Shown here: positions 1 to 6,246 of the stretch, piece after piece
Layout of the letters: every line of letters begins with the position of its first letter
Numbering within the stretch: position 1 is the stretch's first letter
From: Muribaculaceae bacterium
Lineage (GTDB): Bacteria > Bacteroidota > Bacteroidia > Bacteroidales > Muribaculaceae
Length of the DNA: 6,845 bases
Assembly (NCBI GenBank): GCA_029056365.1
Contig: JAIDBM010000142.1
Span: 1 to 6,845, forward strand
Reading direction: 5' to 3'
Position numbers and translations under genes: made by a program
The notes under the pieces: generated by a model
Told to the model about the DNA's origin: nothing
What the model saw: only the letters and a program-made list of their open reading frames with translations
The model's database searches: none

Positions 1-146
1 AATTCCATAATCCGGAACCAGGCCTTGTGATAGCCGAGATAGAATTGCCTGATTCGGGGCATGCGGTTGAACTGCCCTCGTGGATCGGCGAGGAAGTAAC
101 AGGCAATCCCCGCTACTACAATTCGGTTATCGCAGCCAGTATGTAG
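1..146 (+). CDS. CYTH-domain (triphosphate tunnel metalloenzyme-like) protein, C-terminal fragment
   Basis: The gene enters from the left edge; the first complete codon is at position 3 and the TAG stop is 144-146, leaving 47 residues. The visible end contains GLVIAEIELP (fragment residues 7-16), then a short acidic/hydrophobic stretch, LPSWIGEEVTG (24-34) and NPRYYNS (35-41). This order, with an IAEIEL strand, a W-x-G-x-EVT segment and a final RYYN, is the usual C-terminus of small bacterial CYTH proteins, which fold as a beta tunnel that binds triphosphate and divalent metal. The EIEL strand would supply tunnel-lining acidic residues. Most family members of this size are cytosolic and of uncertain substrate (tripolyphosphate, thiamine triphosphate or other). 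No gene symbol can be assigned from a fragment. It is separated from the next gene by 90 bp that contain that gene's promoter, so it is probably a separate transcription unit. Confidence 0.8.
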   Translation, partial: FHNPEPGLVIAEIELPDSGHAVELPSWIGEEVTGNPRYYNSVIAASM

Positions 147-200
147 AGCGCATGCCTTGAAATTTCGCGCAACCGGCGAGACGAGCATTCGCCACCGTAT

Positions 201-232
201 TTTCACCATTCGCGGATTTTTTTGTAACTTTG
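201..232 (+). promoter_or_regulatory. Bacteroidota-type promoter for the His-rich protein/TonB receptor unit
   Basis: TAACTTTG at 225-232 matches the Bacteroidota -7 consensus TAnnTTTG exactly. TTTC at 201-204 differs by one base from the -33 element TTTG, with a 20-bp spacer that is in the usual range. A short T-tract (217-223) lies just before the -7 element. Only 4 bases separate the -7 element from the GTG at 237, so transcription would start at or next to the start codon and the message would be leaderless or nearly so. A 7-base direct repeat (CATTCGC at 186-192 and 207-213) flanks the -33 position and could be a regulator site. The -7 match is direct observation; its activity is inferred. 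Confidence 0.6.
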
Positions 233-236
233 CAGC

Positions 237-578
237 GTGAAAAAGAAGGCATCGAAAATATTCGCCGTTCTCACGCTTGTGCTGTTCGTGAACTTCATGT
301 TCTCGAACACTGTTTTCGTGCATTCACACCATACCGACGACGGCCGCAGAATCACTCACTCACACCCCTATCTGCCTTCGTCGCATCACAGCCACAGCGC
401 ACAGAGCCTGTCGCTGATATCGCTGATGAACATAAGCGCGGCATCTGCCGAAGCTGCATGCCCTATCGTGCATACTGCCTTGACGCAGCTTTGTGTTACA
501 ATGGAATGCCATTGCTCCACATATGCACGTATGGCGGAACTACCCTGCGAGAATCCGCGCGGACCTCCGGCAATGTAG
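237..578 (+). CDS. Small exported His/Cys-rich protein, putative metal binder upstream of a TonB receptor
   Basis: A 113-residue protein starting at GTG 237. No other start is possible upstream, since the in-frame TAA is at 225-227, and the next in-frame Met (residue 21) would destroy the signal. Residues 1-7 are basic (KKKASK), and 8-27 form a hydrophobic segment that is either a cleaved signal peptide or a membrane anchor; there is no lipobox. His clusters follow: HSHH (29-32), HSHP (41-44) and HHSHS (50-54). Cysteines are at 75, 86, 91, 93 and 104, including MECHC (89-93). His and Cys suit transition-metal binding outside the cytoplasm. Similar short proteins with HSH and HSHP motifs next to TonB receptors are, from memory, found in other Bacteroidales and have no established function. 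The receptor gene follows after 79 bp without a visible promoter, so the two are probably co-transcribed. The Cys-bearing C-terminal half may be lineage-specific. The reading frame is convincing; the metal role is inferred. Confidence 0.75.
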   Translation: MKKKASKIFAVLTLVLFVNFMFSNTVFVHSHHTDDGRRITHSHPYLPSSHHSHSAQSLSLISLMNISAASAEAACPIVHTALTQLCVTMECHCSTYARMAELPCENPRGPPAM

Positions 579-587
579 AGATATAAG

Positions 588-619
588 AGCCGGTTCGACA
601 ATAAATGTCAGAGCCGGCT
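588..619 (+). promoter_or_regulatory. Strong stem-loop in the gap between the His-rich gene and the TonB receptor gene
   Basis: AGCCGG (588-593) pairs with CCGGCT (614-619). The stem continues with TTC (594-596) against GAG (611-613, one G-U pair), a single bulged A at 610, then GAC (597-599) against GTC (607-609), closing a 7-base A/T loop (600-606). That is 12 base pairs with one bulge. No run of T follows, so it is a poor intrinsic terminator. It may stabilise or process the mRNA, set the ratio of the small protein to the receptor, or act as a regulator or RNA-binding target. The downstream start codon is 39 bases beyond the stem. The fold is read directly from the sequence; the role is inferred. 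Confidence 0.5.
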
Positions 620-657
620 ACAGGTTCATCCATTTCCGTTTATCACTACAACAAACA

Positions 658-2964
658 ATGACACGAAAAATAATTCTTGCACTGGCAGCAATCGCTGTCA
701 GTGTGATGTGTGCGTATGCACAAAATACAAAAACCACCGATGCCAATATCACAGGGCATGTGGTTGATGCTGAAAACGGCGAACACATGCCCGGCTGCGT
801 AATAAAAATTCTGGGAACCAGCATGGCCACGGTAACCGATGCGTCAGGCCATTATGTGTTCCGCGACCTCAAACCTGGCAATTACACCCTTGAAACCAGC
901 AGTGTCGGCTATGTAACCACAAAACTGAGCGCAGACGTCAAGGCCCGGCAGACTGTGGAGCTGAATTTCGTCATACAGCCCGATGCCTTTATGCTCGACC
1001 AGGTTGTGGTAACTTCTTCAAAAAGCGAAACAAAGCGCCGCGAAAGTCCGTCGCTGGTGAATGTGCTCAACAGCGCCACCTTCCAGCGCTTAGGTGCATG
1101 CTCGCTCGCCGACGGACTCGACTTCCAGCCGGGAGTCCGCGTTGAAAACGACTGCCAGAACTGCGGATTCACTCAGGTGCGCATCAACGGACTCGATGGC
1201 CACTACTCGCAGATACTGATGAACTCACGTCCGGTTTTCTCCGCGCTTACCGGAGTATACGGTCTGGAACAGATACCCGCCAACATGATCGACCGCGTGG
1301 AAGTGATGCGCGGCGGCGGATCGGCCCTCTTCGGTTCATCGGCTGTAGGCGGAACCATCAACATAATAACCAAAGACCCTATGACCAACTCTGCGGAAGT
1401 AGCGCACCGTCTCACGTCGATAGGCCCGTCGGGAGCCTTCGACAACAACACCACTCTCAACGCTTCGGTAGTTGCCGACAACGGACTTGCCGGACTGTTC
1501 ATCTACGGACAAAGCCGCTACCGCGACGGCTACGACCACAACGGCGACGGATTCACTGAAGTGGCCCAGCTGAAGACACAGACACTCGGAGCACGCGGCT
1601 TTTTCCGCACCTCCGACATAAGCAAGCTCACCGTAGAGTACCACAACACCCACGAATACCGTCGCGGCGGCGACCAGCTTAATGTACAGCCGCATATGGC
1701 AATGATTGCCGAACAGACCGACCACCACATACATGCCGGCGAGGCCACCTATGACCTCTGGCTGCGGGACCACCGCGACCACCTGTCGATTTTCGCCGCG
1801 ACACAGAACACACGCCGTCAGAGCTACTATGGTTCCGACATGGACCCGGACGCCTACGGACGCACCTCCGATGTAGTGATTACCGCCGGCAGCCAGTGGA
1901 CTCATCCTATCGACCGCTTCATGTTCATGCCTGCCGAACTCGTAGCCGGTGTGGAGTATTCATTCAACCGCCTGCGCGATGTCACACTGGGGTATAACCA
2001 CGATAGCAAGCAGTGTGTACGCATCTACAGCGCGTATCTGCAGAACGAATGGCGCGACGAACGCTGGGGATTTCTGGTCGGAGCTCGTGTCGACAAGCAC
2101 TCCATGATACGCAACGCCATTGTCTCGCCTCGTGTGAACATAAGGTTCAACCCATCGAAAAACGTGAATTTCCGTGCTTCGTACTCCACCGGTTTCCGTT
2201 CTCCTCAAGCTTATGACGAGGATTTCCACGTAGCCATAGTAGGCGGCGAACGCGTCATTACCGTTCTTGATCCGAACCTTAAACAGGAAAGCTCGCAGAG
2301 TGTGAGTCTGTCGGCCGACCTCTATCACCGCTTCGGAAACGTACAGACCAACCTGCTTGTCGAAGGCTTCTTCACCGACCTGCGCGATGTGTTCGCGCTC
2401 AGACAACTCGAAGGCACGGACGCCATGGGAAATGCCGTGCTGGAGCGCTACAACGGCAGCGGAGCACGCGTTATGGGCATAAACCTTGAGGCAAAGGCAT
2501 TTTTCTCAAGCCACTTCGACATGCAGGGCGGTGTAACCGTTCAGAGCAGCCGTTACAAACAACCCGAACAATGGAGCGACAATCCTGATGTGCCGGCGGA
2601 AAAGCGCATGTTCCGCACTCCGGATATTTACGGTTATCTTACAGCCAACTGGGAAATAACACACCACCTGACCGCCACTCTGAACGCTACCGGAACAGGA
2701 CCGATGACAGTGCAGCACATGGCAGGCTCCGGCACAGACATAGATCTGGCGGTGCGCACACAGTCGTTCTTCGACGCATCTGTAAAGTTCACCTATAATT
2801 TCAAGCTGTTCAACCGTGTGAATCTTGATGTGTCGGCCGGCGTAAGCAACATATTCAACTCATATCAGAACGATTTCGACCTCGGACCGACCCGCGACTC
2901 GGGGTATATCTACGGTCCGGCGCTTCCGCGTTGCGTCAATGCCGGAATATCAGTCAGCCTTTGA
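658..2964 (+). CDS. TonB-dependent outer-membrane receptor (metal, siderophore or cofactor uptake type)
   Basis: A 768-residue receptor for active import across the outer membrane, powered by TonB-ExbBD. I chose the ATG at 658 over in-frame upstream positions because it gives a clean signal peptide (MTRKIILALAA to CAYA, cleavage after residue 21) and sits behind an A-rich ACAACAAACA leader typical of the phylum. Domain order: carboxypeptidase-regulatory-like beta domain (about 29-108), TonB-box-like DQVVVTSS (114-121), plug (about 124-232) containing CQNCGF (166-171) and VEVMRGGGSALFGS (214-227), then a 22-strand-type barrel to the end with FRSPQAYDED and a late GVSNIFN segment. Possible metal-binding sites are DHHIH (355-359) and DHRDH (371-375). 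No SusD-like gene is adjacent, so this is a classical metal/siderophore/heme/B12-type receptor and not a glycan SusC. The last residue is Leu, where outer-membrane barrels usually end in an aromatic. The paired His-rich gene hints at a metal substrate. Receptor identity is firm; substrate is not. Confidence 0.93.
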   Translation: MTRKIILALAAIAVSVMCAYAQNTKTTDANITGHVVDAENGEHMPGCVIKILGTSMATVTDASGHYVFRDLKPGNYTLETSSVGYVTTKLSADVKARQTVELNFVIQPDAFMLDQVVVTSSKSETKRRESPSLVNVLNSATFQRLGACSLADGLDFQPGVRVENDCQNCGFTQVRINGLDGHYSQILMNSRPVFSALTGVYGLEQIPANMIDRVEVMRGGGSALFGSSAVGGTINIITKDPMTNSAEVAHRLTSIGPSGAFDNNTTLNASVVADNGLAGLFIYGQSRYRDGYDHNGDGFTEVAQLKTQTLGARGFFRTSDISKLTVEYHNTHEYRRGGDQLNVQPHMAMIAEQTDHHIHAGEATYDLWLRDHRDHLSIFAATQNTRRQSYYGSDMDPDAYGRTSDVVITAGSQWTHPIDRFMFMPAELVAGVEYSFNRLRDVTLGYNHDSKQCVRIYSAYLQNEWRDERWGFLVGARVDKHSMIRNAIVSPRVNIRFNPSKNVNFRASYSTGFRSPQAYDEDFHVAIVGGERVITVLDPNLKQESSQSVSLSADLYHRFGNVQTNLLVEGFFTDLRDVFALRQLEGTDAMGNAVLERYNGSGARVMGINLEAKAFFSSHFDMQGGVTVQSSRYKQPEQWSDNPDVPAEKRMFRTPDIYGYLTANWEITHHLTATLNATGTGPMTVQHMAGSGTDIDLAVRTQSFFDASVKFTYNFKLFNRVNLDVSAGVSNIFNSYQNDFDLGPTRDSGYIYGPALPRCVNAGISVSL

Positions 2965-3933
2965 CACCCTGCGGTAGCGGACCTTACCTGCATACAGCGG
3001 AAAATACAACGTGAGACTTGAGCCATCGACAATATCGGCACTGGTCTCACGTTTGTGTACCGCACCCGACGGGTCGATCCACTCAAGATCATAATGGCCT
3101 ATGAATCCGGTGGGTCTCAGATAGCCCTTTATCCGCATCTCTCTCCATGCCGTGGCATTGGTGCGTGCGCCGCCAAGATAAATGATTTCGTATCCGTTGT
3201 TGTCGGAGGCCTTGACGGTGGCAAGGCGGTAGTCGCCGCCAACGCTGAAAACCCGGGGATCGGTATCGCGGTCGAAATATATCCAGTAGCCTTCGCACAC
3301 ATCGGTCGACGCAGCAAGATAGGCGTCGAGTTCTTCTGTGGAGTCAAACCGCGCGAAGCTGTAGGGTTCCGCCTTTTCCACTCCGAGAGAGCAGCGCAGC
3401 AATTCGGATTCACTGCCGCAGAACCACAACATCTCACCTGCGTCATGAACCCGGAACGGAACCTCGCGGGTCCATAGGGCCTCTTTCTGTCCTATGGTCA
3501 CATACGAACCGCTTCGGTTCGACACCAGTTTCAGAGAGTAGTCGTCGGAAGCAGGGTCAAGTCCGCTCTGAATCGTGGCGCTGTGTATCGGAGCGGCAAT
3601 GCCGCCGGAGACTTCGCTCAGCGTTACCGTCAGCGGCAAAGCCATCAGACGGTCATCGACCGGACCGGCCTCACGCAGCAGACGGCAGCTTCTGTAGTTG
3701 GCCGAATCGATGCGGTTGTATACGAGCGTAATGTCAAGCCGCCGGTGCGACGGCACTCTTACACGCAGATGTGCGTTAACCGCCAGACAGACATCCGGAA
3801 GAATATCCCTTACAGTGTCGGCCGGCATCCATTTCACCGGCGGCCTGTAATATTCCTGACGTATGTTTCCGGGAATCTGCGCGAATGCCGTGACGGCAAA
3901 CGCGACTGCGGCGGCTAATGCAAAGGCTCTCAT
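2950..3933 (-). CDS. Secreted protein of unknown function, last gene of the miaA cluster
   Basis: A 327-residue protein that I do not recognise. The ATG at 3933 is preferred over an in-frame ATG at 3960 because it forms an ATGA overlap with the miaA stop and directly begins a signal peptide (MRAFALAAAVAFAVTAFA, cleavage near residue 18, mature end starting QIPGN). No lipobox is seen, so the product is probably periplasmic or exported. The mature protein looks rich in beta strands. Its most distinctive part is residues 213-286: CEGYWIYFDRDTDP, GGDYRLATV, YEIIYLGGARTN, W, then KGYLRPTGFIGHYDLEW. It resembles uncharacterised Bacteroidales proteins I recall with a similar W-x-Y-x-DR ... YLxGAxxN ... 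KGxLxxTxF pattern. Cysteines at 49, 83, 172, 181 and 213 could form disulfides. The stop (2950-2952) lies inside the 3' end of the convergent receptor gene. Translation is probably coupled to miaA. Function unknown. Confidence 0.85.
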   Translation of the reverse strand: MRAFALAAAVAFAVTAFAQIPGNIRQEYYRPPVKWMPADTVRDILPDVCLAVNAHLRVRVPSHRRLDITLVYNRIDSANYRSCRLLREAGPVDDRLMALPLTVTLSEVSGGIAAPIHSATIQSGLDPASDDYSLKLVSNRSGSYVTIGQKEALWTREVPFRVHDAGEMLWFCGSESELLRCSLGVEKAEPYSFARFDSTEELDAYLAASTDVCEGYWIYFDRDTDPRVFSVGGDYRLATVKASDNNGYEIIYLGGARTNATAWREMRIKGYLRPTGFIGHYDLEWIDPSGAVHKRETSADIVDGSSLTLYFPLYAGKVRYRRVSKAD

Positions 3934-4853
3934 CGCTTCAATCCCGACATCAGTCCGCACACTCTGTCGACGAATTCCTCGCGCCCGAGGTCATAAGGCA
4001 GATAATGGAGCCTGAATCCGCGCCTCTCCATGCCTCTGAACCATGTCATCTGACGTTTTGCAAACTGGTGAATTGCAATTTCAAGCCCGGACACCATTTC
4101 ATCATAAGTAAGTTCACCGATAACATGGCGGGTTATGAAGCGGTATTCGAGTCCGTAATACATCAGGTCGTCGGCACTGACACCGTTCTCAATCAGAGAA
4201 CGTATTTCATCGACCATTCCTGCGTCAAGTCTTGCCTGCAGCCGGGCGCTGATGCGTCTGCGCCGGTCGTCACGCGGAATATCCACTACCACTATCAAGG
4301 CATTTTCCGAAGGACTGCCCTGCATTCCGGCCGCTGCCTCGGGGTGTTCCCTGCAGTAGGCGGCTATTTCTATTGCCCGTATGGCCCGGCGCGTACTGTC
4401 GACATCGGTGGTGTTATGCATCGGCTTCATGGAAGCCAGTATTGCGGTAAGTTCTTCCATTGATTTGCCGCGCAGGCTTTCCCTTAACTCCTCGTTGGCC
4501 GGAACCTCAGGTAGCCGGATATCCTTGCATACCGACTCCACATACAGTCCGGTACCTCCGCAAAGCAGAGGCTGCCGGTTCCGGGCACGTATGCCGTCGA
4601 TAGCCTCGCGGCAGTCGCGCAGATATTCGTACAGATTATAACGGTAGCCTGCAGGGGCGATGTCAATCATATGGTAAGGAACCTGACCGTATTCGTCAAG
4701 GTCCTTGCCTGTGCCGAGATCCATACCTCTGTATATCTGACGTGAGTCGGCGCTTACAATCTCTCCGTCGAGCGCTCTGGCCAGATCGACCGCACGCGAT
4801 GTTTTCCCTGAAGCAGTCGGCCCTGTGATGACAATAAGTGGGGTTCCCATCAT
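3930..4853 (-). CDS. miaA: tRNA dimethylallyltransferase MiaA (GTGK-type variant)
   Basis: A cytosolic enzyme that transfers the dimethylallyl group of DMAPP to N6 of A37 in tRNAs reading UNN codons, the first step towards ms2i6A. It has 307 residues, normal for the family. Motifs in order: P-loop GPTASGKT (11-18); SADSRQIYRGMDLGTGK (34-50), where Asp36 matches the conserved catalytic Asp; PYHMID (59-64); GGTGLYVE (99-106); DVDSTRRAIRAIEI (150-163); an Arg-rich RLQARLDAGMVDEI segment (204-217); GLEYRF (234-239); and QFAKRQMTWFR (263-273). The GTGKDL and GLEYRF forms differ from the usual GTAKP and GYKE, and match a second MiaA subgroup I recall from Bacteroidales genomes that carry two copies. 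ATG 4853 is chosen over ATG 4850 because it gives a 4-bp ATGA overlap with the upstream stop. Its own stop overlaps the next gene's start in the same way. Enzyme family certain; whether it is the genome's only MiaA is unknown. Confidence 0.95.
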   Translation of the reverse strand: MMGTPLIVITGPTASGKTSRAVDLARALDGEIVSADSRQIYRGMDLGTGKDLDEYGQVPYHMIDIAPAGYRYNLYEYLRDCREAIDGIRARNRQPLLCGGTGLYVESVCKDIRLPEVPANEELRESLRGKSMEELTAILASMKPMHNTTDVDSTRRAIRAIEIAAYCREHPEAAAGMQGSPSENALIVVVDIPRDDRRRRISARLQARLDAGMVDEIRSLIENGVSADDLMYYGLEYRFITRHVIGELTYDEMVSGLEIAIHQFAKRQMTWFRGMERRGFRLHYLPYDLGREEFVDRVCGLMSGLKR

Positions 4854-6148
4854 TTTCCTGATTTCTGAAACAGCAGATAACGGTTTATGAAACGCCGTAT
4901 TCGGTAGAGCGGCCGGTCTTCATTGTTTCTGGCCACGTGAAGCCAGCCGACATCATTGTAGTCGACATCCCATTCCTTCATGTCGCGCAGTCTGAAAGTA
5001 GGCTGATAATGGCGTATCGGATATAAACGGCGACCTTCGCGGTCGTATGTTTTCCAGGCCATTGTAATGTTATGTATGCGGTAGAGTTCGTTGGTTATAT
5101 ACGGAGAGAGCGTATCGGCCATGAGCAGGCGCTGAATATCATCGAACGTACAACGCCGTGCATCAGGCAGCAGCTCCGAATCGTCAGGAAGGAACACCGC
5201 GTAGTGAAGCACATTGGCTCCATTGGCATATATTCCGTTCTCATACATGAAGCGTATCGGGCAATCACATTCTCCGATGTCCTTTGTTAGTATGGCACGG
5301 GCCTGTGCCGCCGGAAGTTCGCCTGCGGCACGGTCAATTACATTTACCGACGGTGTATCCCAGTCGCCGTTCTCTCCCTTGCTCAGCAAAAGGCAGTCGC
5401 CGCTGAAAAAAAGATAGCGCACGAGTGTGAACTGCGAATGCAGACGTTTTTCGCCATGGTGTCCTGAAGCCACTGCATCGTACATTCTGAAGTATCTTAT
5501 GACCATGTAGCCGAGCGAGAACACGTACAGAGCCAGCGGCAATACGAGGAAAAAGAATCTGTCGGGCGAATTCAGGTTCACATTGATGTAAAAAAAGAAA
5601 TAATACAGTGCGGCCACCACGCTTATCACGGACGAAAGCACAAGAATCAGCCACAGCTGATAGCGGGATTCCCGCGAATAGAACGCTGCCACCGGACTGT
5701 CGCCGTTATAATATCCGTTTGAAGCCTGACAGCGTCGGCAACAGCTGTTGTGCTGTTCCACCACTATGCCGTACAGACTCGCGGCACACATCAGCGGATA
5801 CACCACCATCGATGTTATGAACGGCAATGCCGGGTTCTCGGCCACTACCGCAGGTATAACCTTTGGCGAATAGACAATGTTGATCAGCGCCATTATCACG
5901 GCCGCCGCTCCCATTGCCGACATTGTAAGCCAGATTACCAGCGAGCAACCGGCGAGCTTATGACTTGAATCAATCCGCCGCCGGTGGCCCACCAGCAAAA
6001 CATAAGCCATCAGAAGGCATATCAGCGGAAGCCACATAGGAGGCACCACGACAGATGCCAGAGTTACTAATGCGGGAGCCCCGAATGCCGTGGCCCAGTT
6101 GCGCCACAATGAGCGCACAGTGTTTGTGGTTATATCGGTAGTAGACAT
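4850..6148 (-). CDS. Multi-pass inner-membrane protein with a cytosolic degenerate Nudix-like domain, unknown function
   Basis: A 432-residue protein that I cannot name. Hydrophobic segments lie at about 22-35 and 38-54 (split by PP at 36-37), 66-92, 108-130, 163-190 and 198-220. Basic residues at 55-58 and after 220 put the N-terminus, the loop at 131-162 and the C-terminus in the cytoplasm, giving about six passes. The cytosolic loop carries CCRRC (136-140), a possible metal or redox site. The 210-residue tail (222-432) resembles a Nudix fold: a strand ending LLLSKG (253-258), GDWDTP (261-266), a helix AAQARAILTKDIG (280-292) where a Nudix box would read AxxRExxEExG, and strand HYAVFLPDD (315-323). 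The catalytic glutamates are absent, so it would be a binding or regulatory domain. The Nudix reading is inference. The start at 6148 has AAGGA a few bases upstream. The gene is 98 bp from the S41 gene and overlaps miaA by 4 bp (ATGA). Confidence 0.85.
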   Translation of the reverse strand: MSTTDITTNTVRSLWRNWATAFGAPALVTLASVVVPPMWLPLICLLMAYVLLVGHRRRIDSSHKLAGCSLVIWLTMSAMGAAAVIMALINIVYSPKVIPAVVAENPALPFITSMVVYPLMCAASLYGIVVEQHNSCCRRCQASNGYYNGDSPVAAFYSRESRYQLWLILVLSSVISVVAALYYFFFYINVNLNSPDRFFFLVLPLALYVFSLGYMVIRYFRMYDAVASGHHGEKRLHSQFTLVRYLFFSGDCLLLSKGENGDWDTPSVNVIDRAAGELPAAQARAILTKDIGECDCPIRFMYENGIYANGANVLHYAVFLPDDSELLPDARRCTFDDIQRLLMADTLSPYITNELYRIHNITMAWKTYDREGRRLYPIRHYQPTFRLRDMKEWDVDYNDVGWLHVARNNEDRPLYRIRRFINRYLLFQKSGK

Positions 6149-6246
6149 TTATCCTTATCAGTAGGGTGCCGCAGGCCTCCGTCAACAGCCTGTATAAAAC
6201 GTATTACAGACCAGAAGGCTCCACGACACCCGCTGTTTACAAAAAA

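Noticed and set aside
175..204. Possible terminator after the CYTH gene: GGCGA (175-179) pairing with TCGCC (189-193), followed by a short T-rich stretch.
   Set aside because: The stem has only 5 bp with a 9-base loop, and the T-rich stretch begins several bases after the stem, so it is too weak to call.
147..236. Cobalamin or other riboswitch ahead of the receptor unit.
   Set aside because: The region is only 90 bp, has no B12-box-like sequence, and the promoter sits directly at the start codon, leaving no room for a leader aptamer.
230..586. A 118-codon frame starting at TTG 230, overlapping the His-rich gene in another frame.
   Set aside because: Its start lies within the -7 promoter element and the product has no signal or repeat pattern. 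The frame starting at 237 has a signal peptide and ordered His motifs.
493..657. An N-terminal extension of the TonB receptor frame back to ATG 493.
   Set aside because: The extension overlaps the His-rich gene, runs through the hairpin and has no domain features. The ATG at 658 begins a proper signal peptide.
1336..1905. A 189-codon open frame on the minus strand inside the TonB receptor gene.
   Set aside because: It is wholly antisense to a clearly coding gene, has no recognisable motif, low-complexity Val/Gly/Ala content, and no promoter or start signal. It is a shadow of GC-rich codon use.
3930..6148. Idea that the Nudix-like tail is an isopentenyl diphosphate isomerase supplying DMAPP to MiaA.
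   Set aside because: The catalytic Cys/Glu residues and the Nudix-box glutamates are not seen, so enzymatic activity of this kind is not supported.
6149..6246. Promoter or terminator in the gap between the S41 peptidase and membrane protein genes, including TACGTTTT on the minus strand (6196-6203).
   Set aside because: The -7-like element has one mismatch and no -33 element at the right distance, and no convincing hairpin with a T-run was found. Whether the minus-strand genes form one operon stays open.
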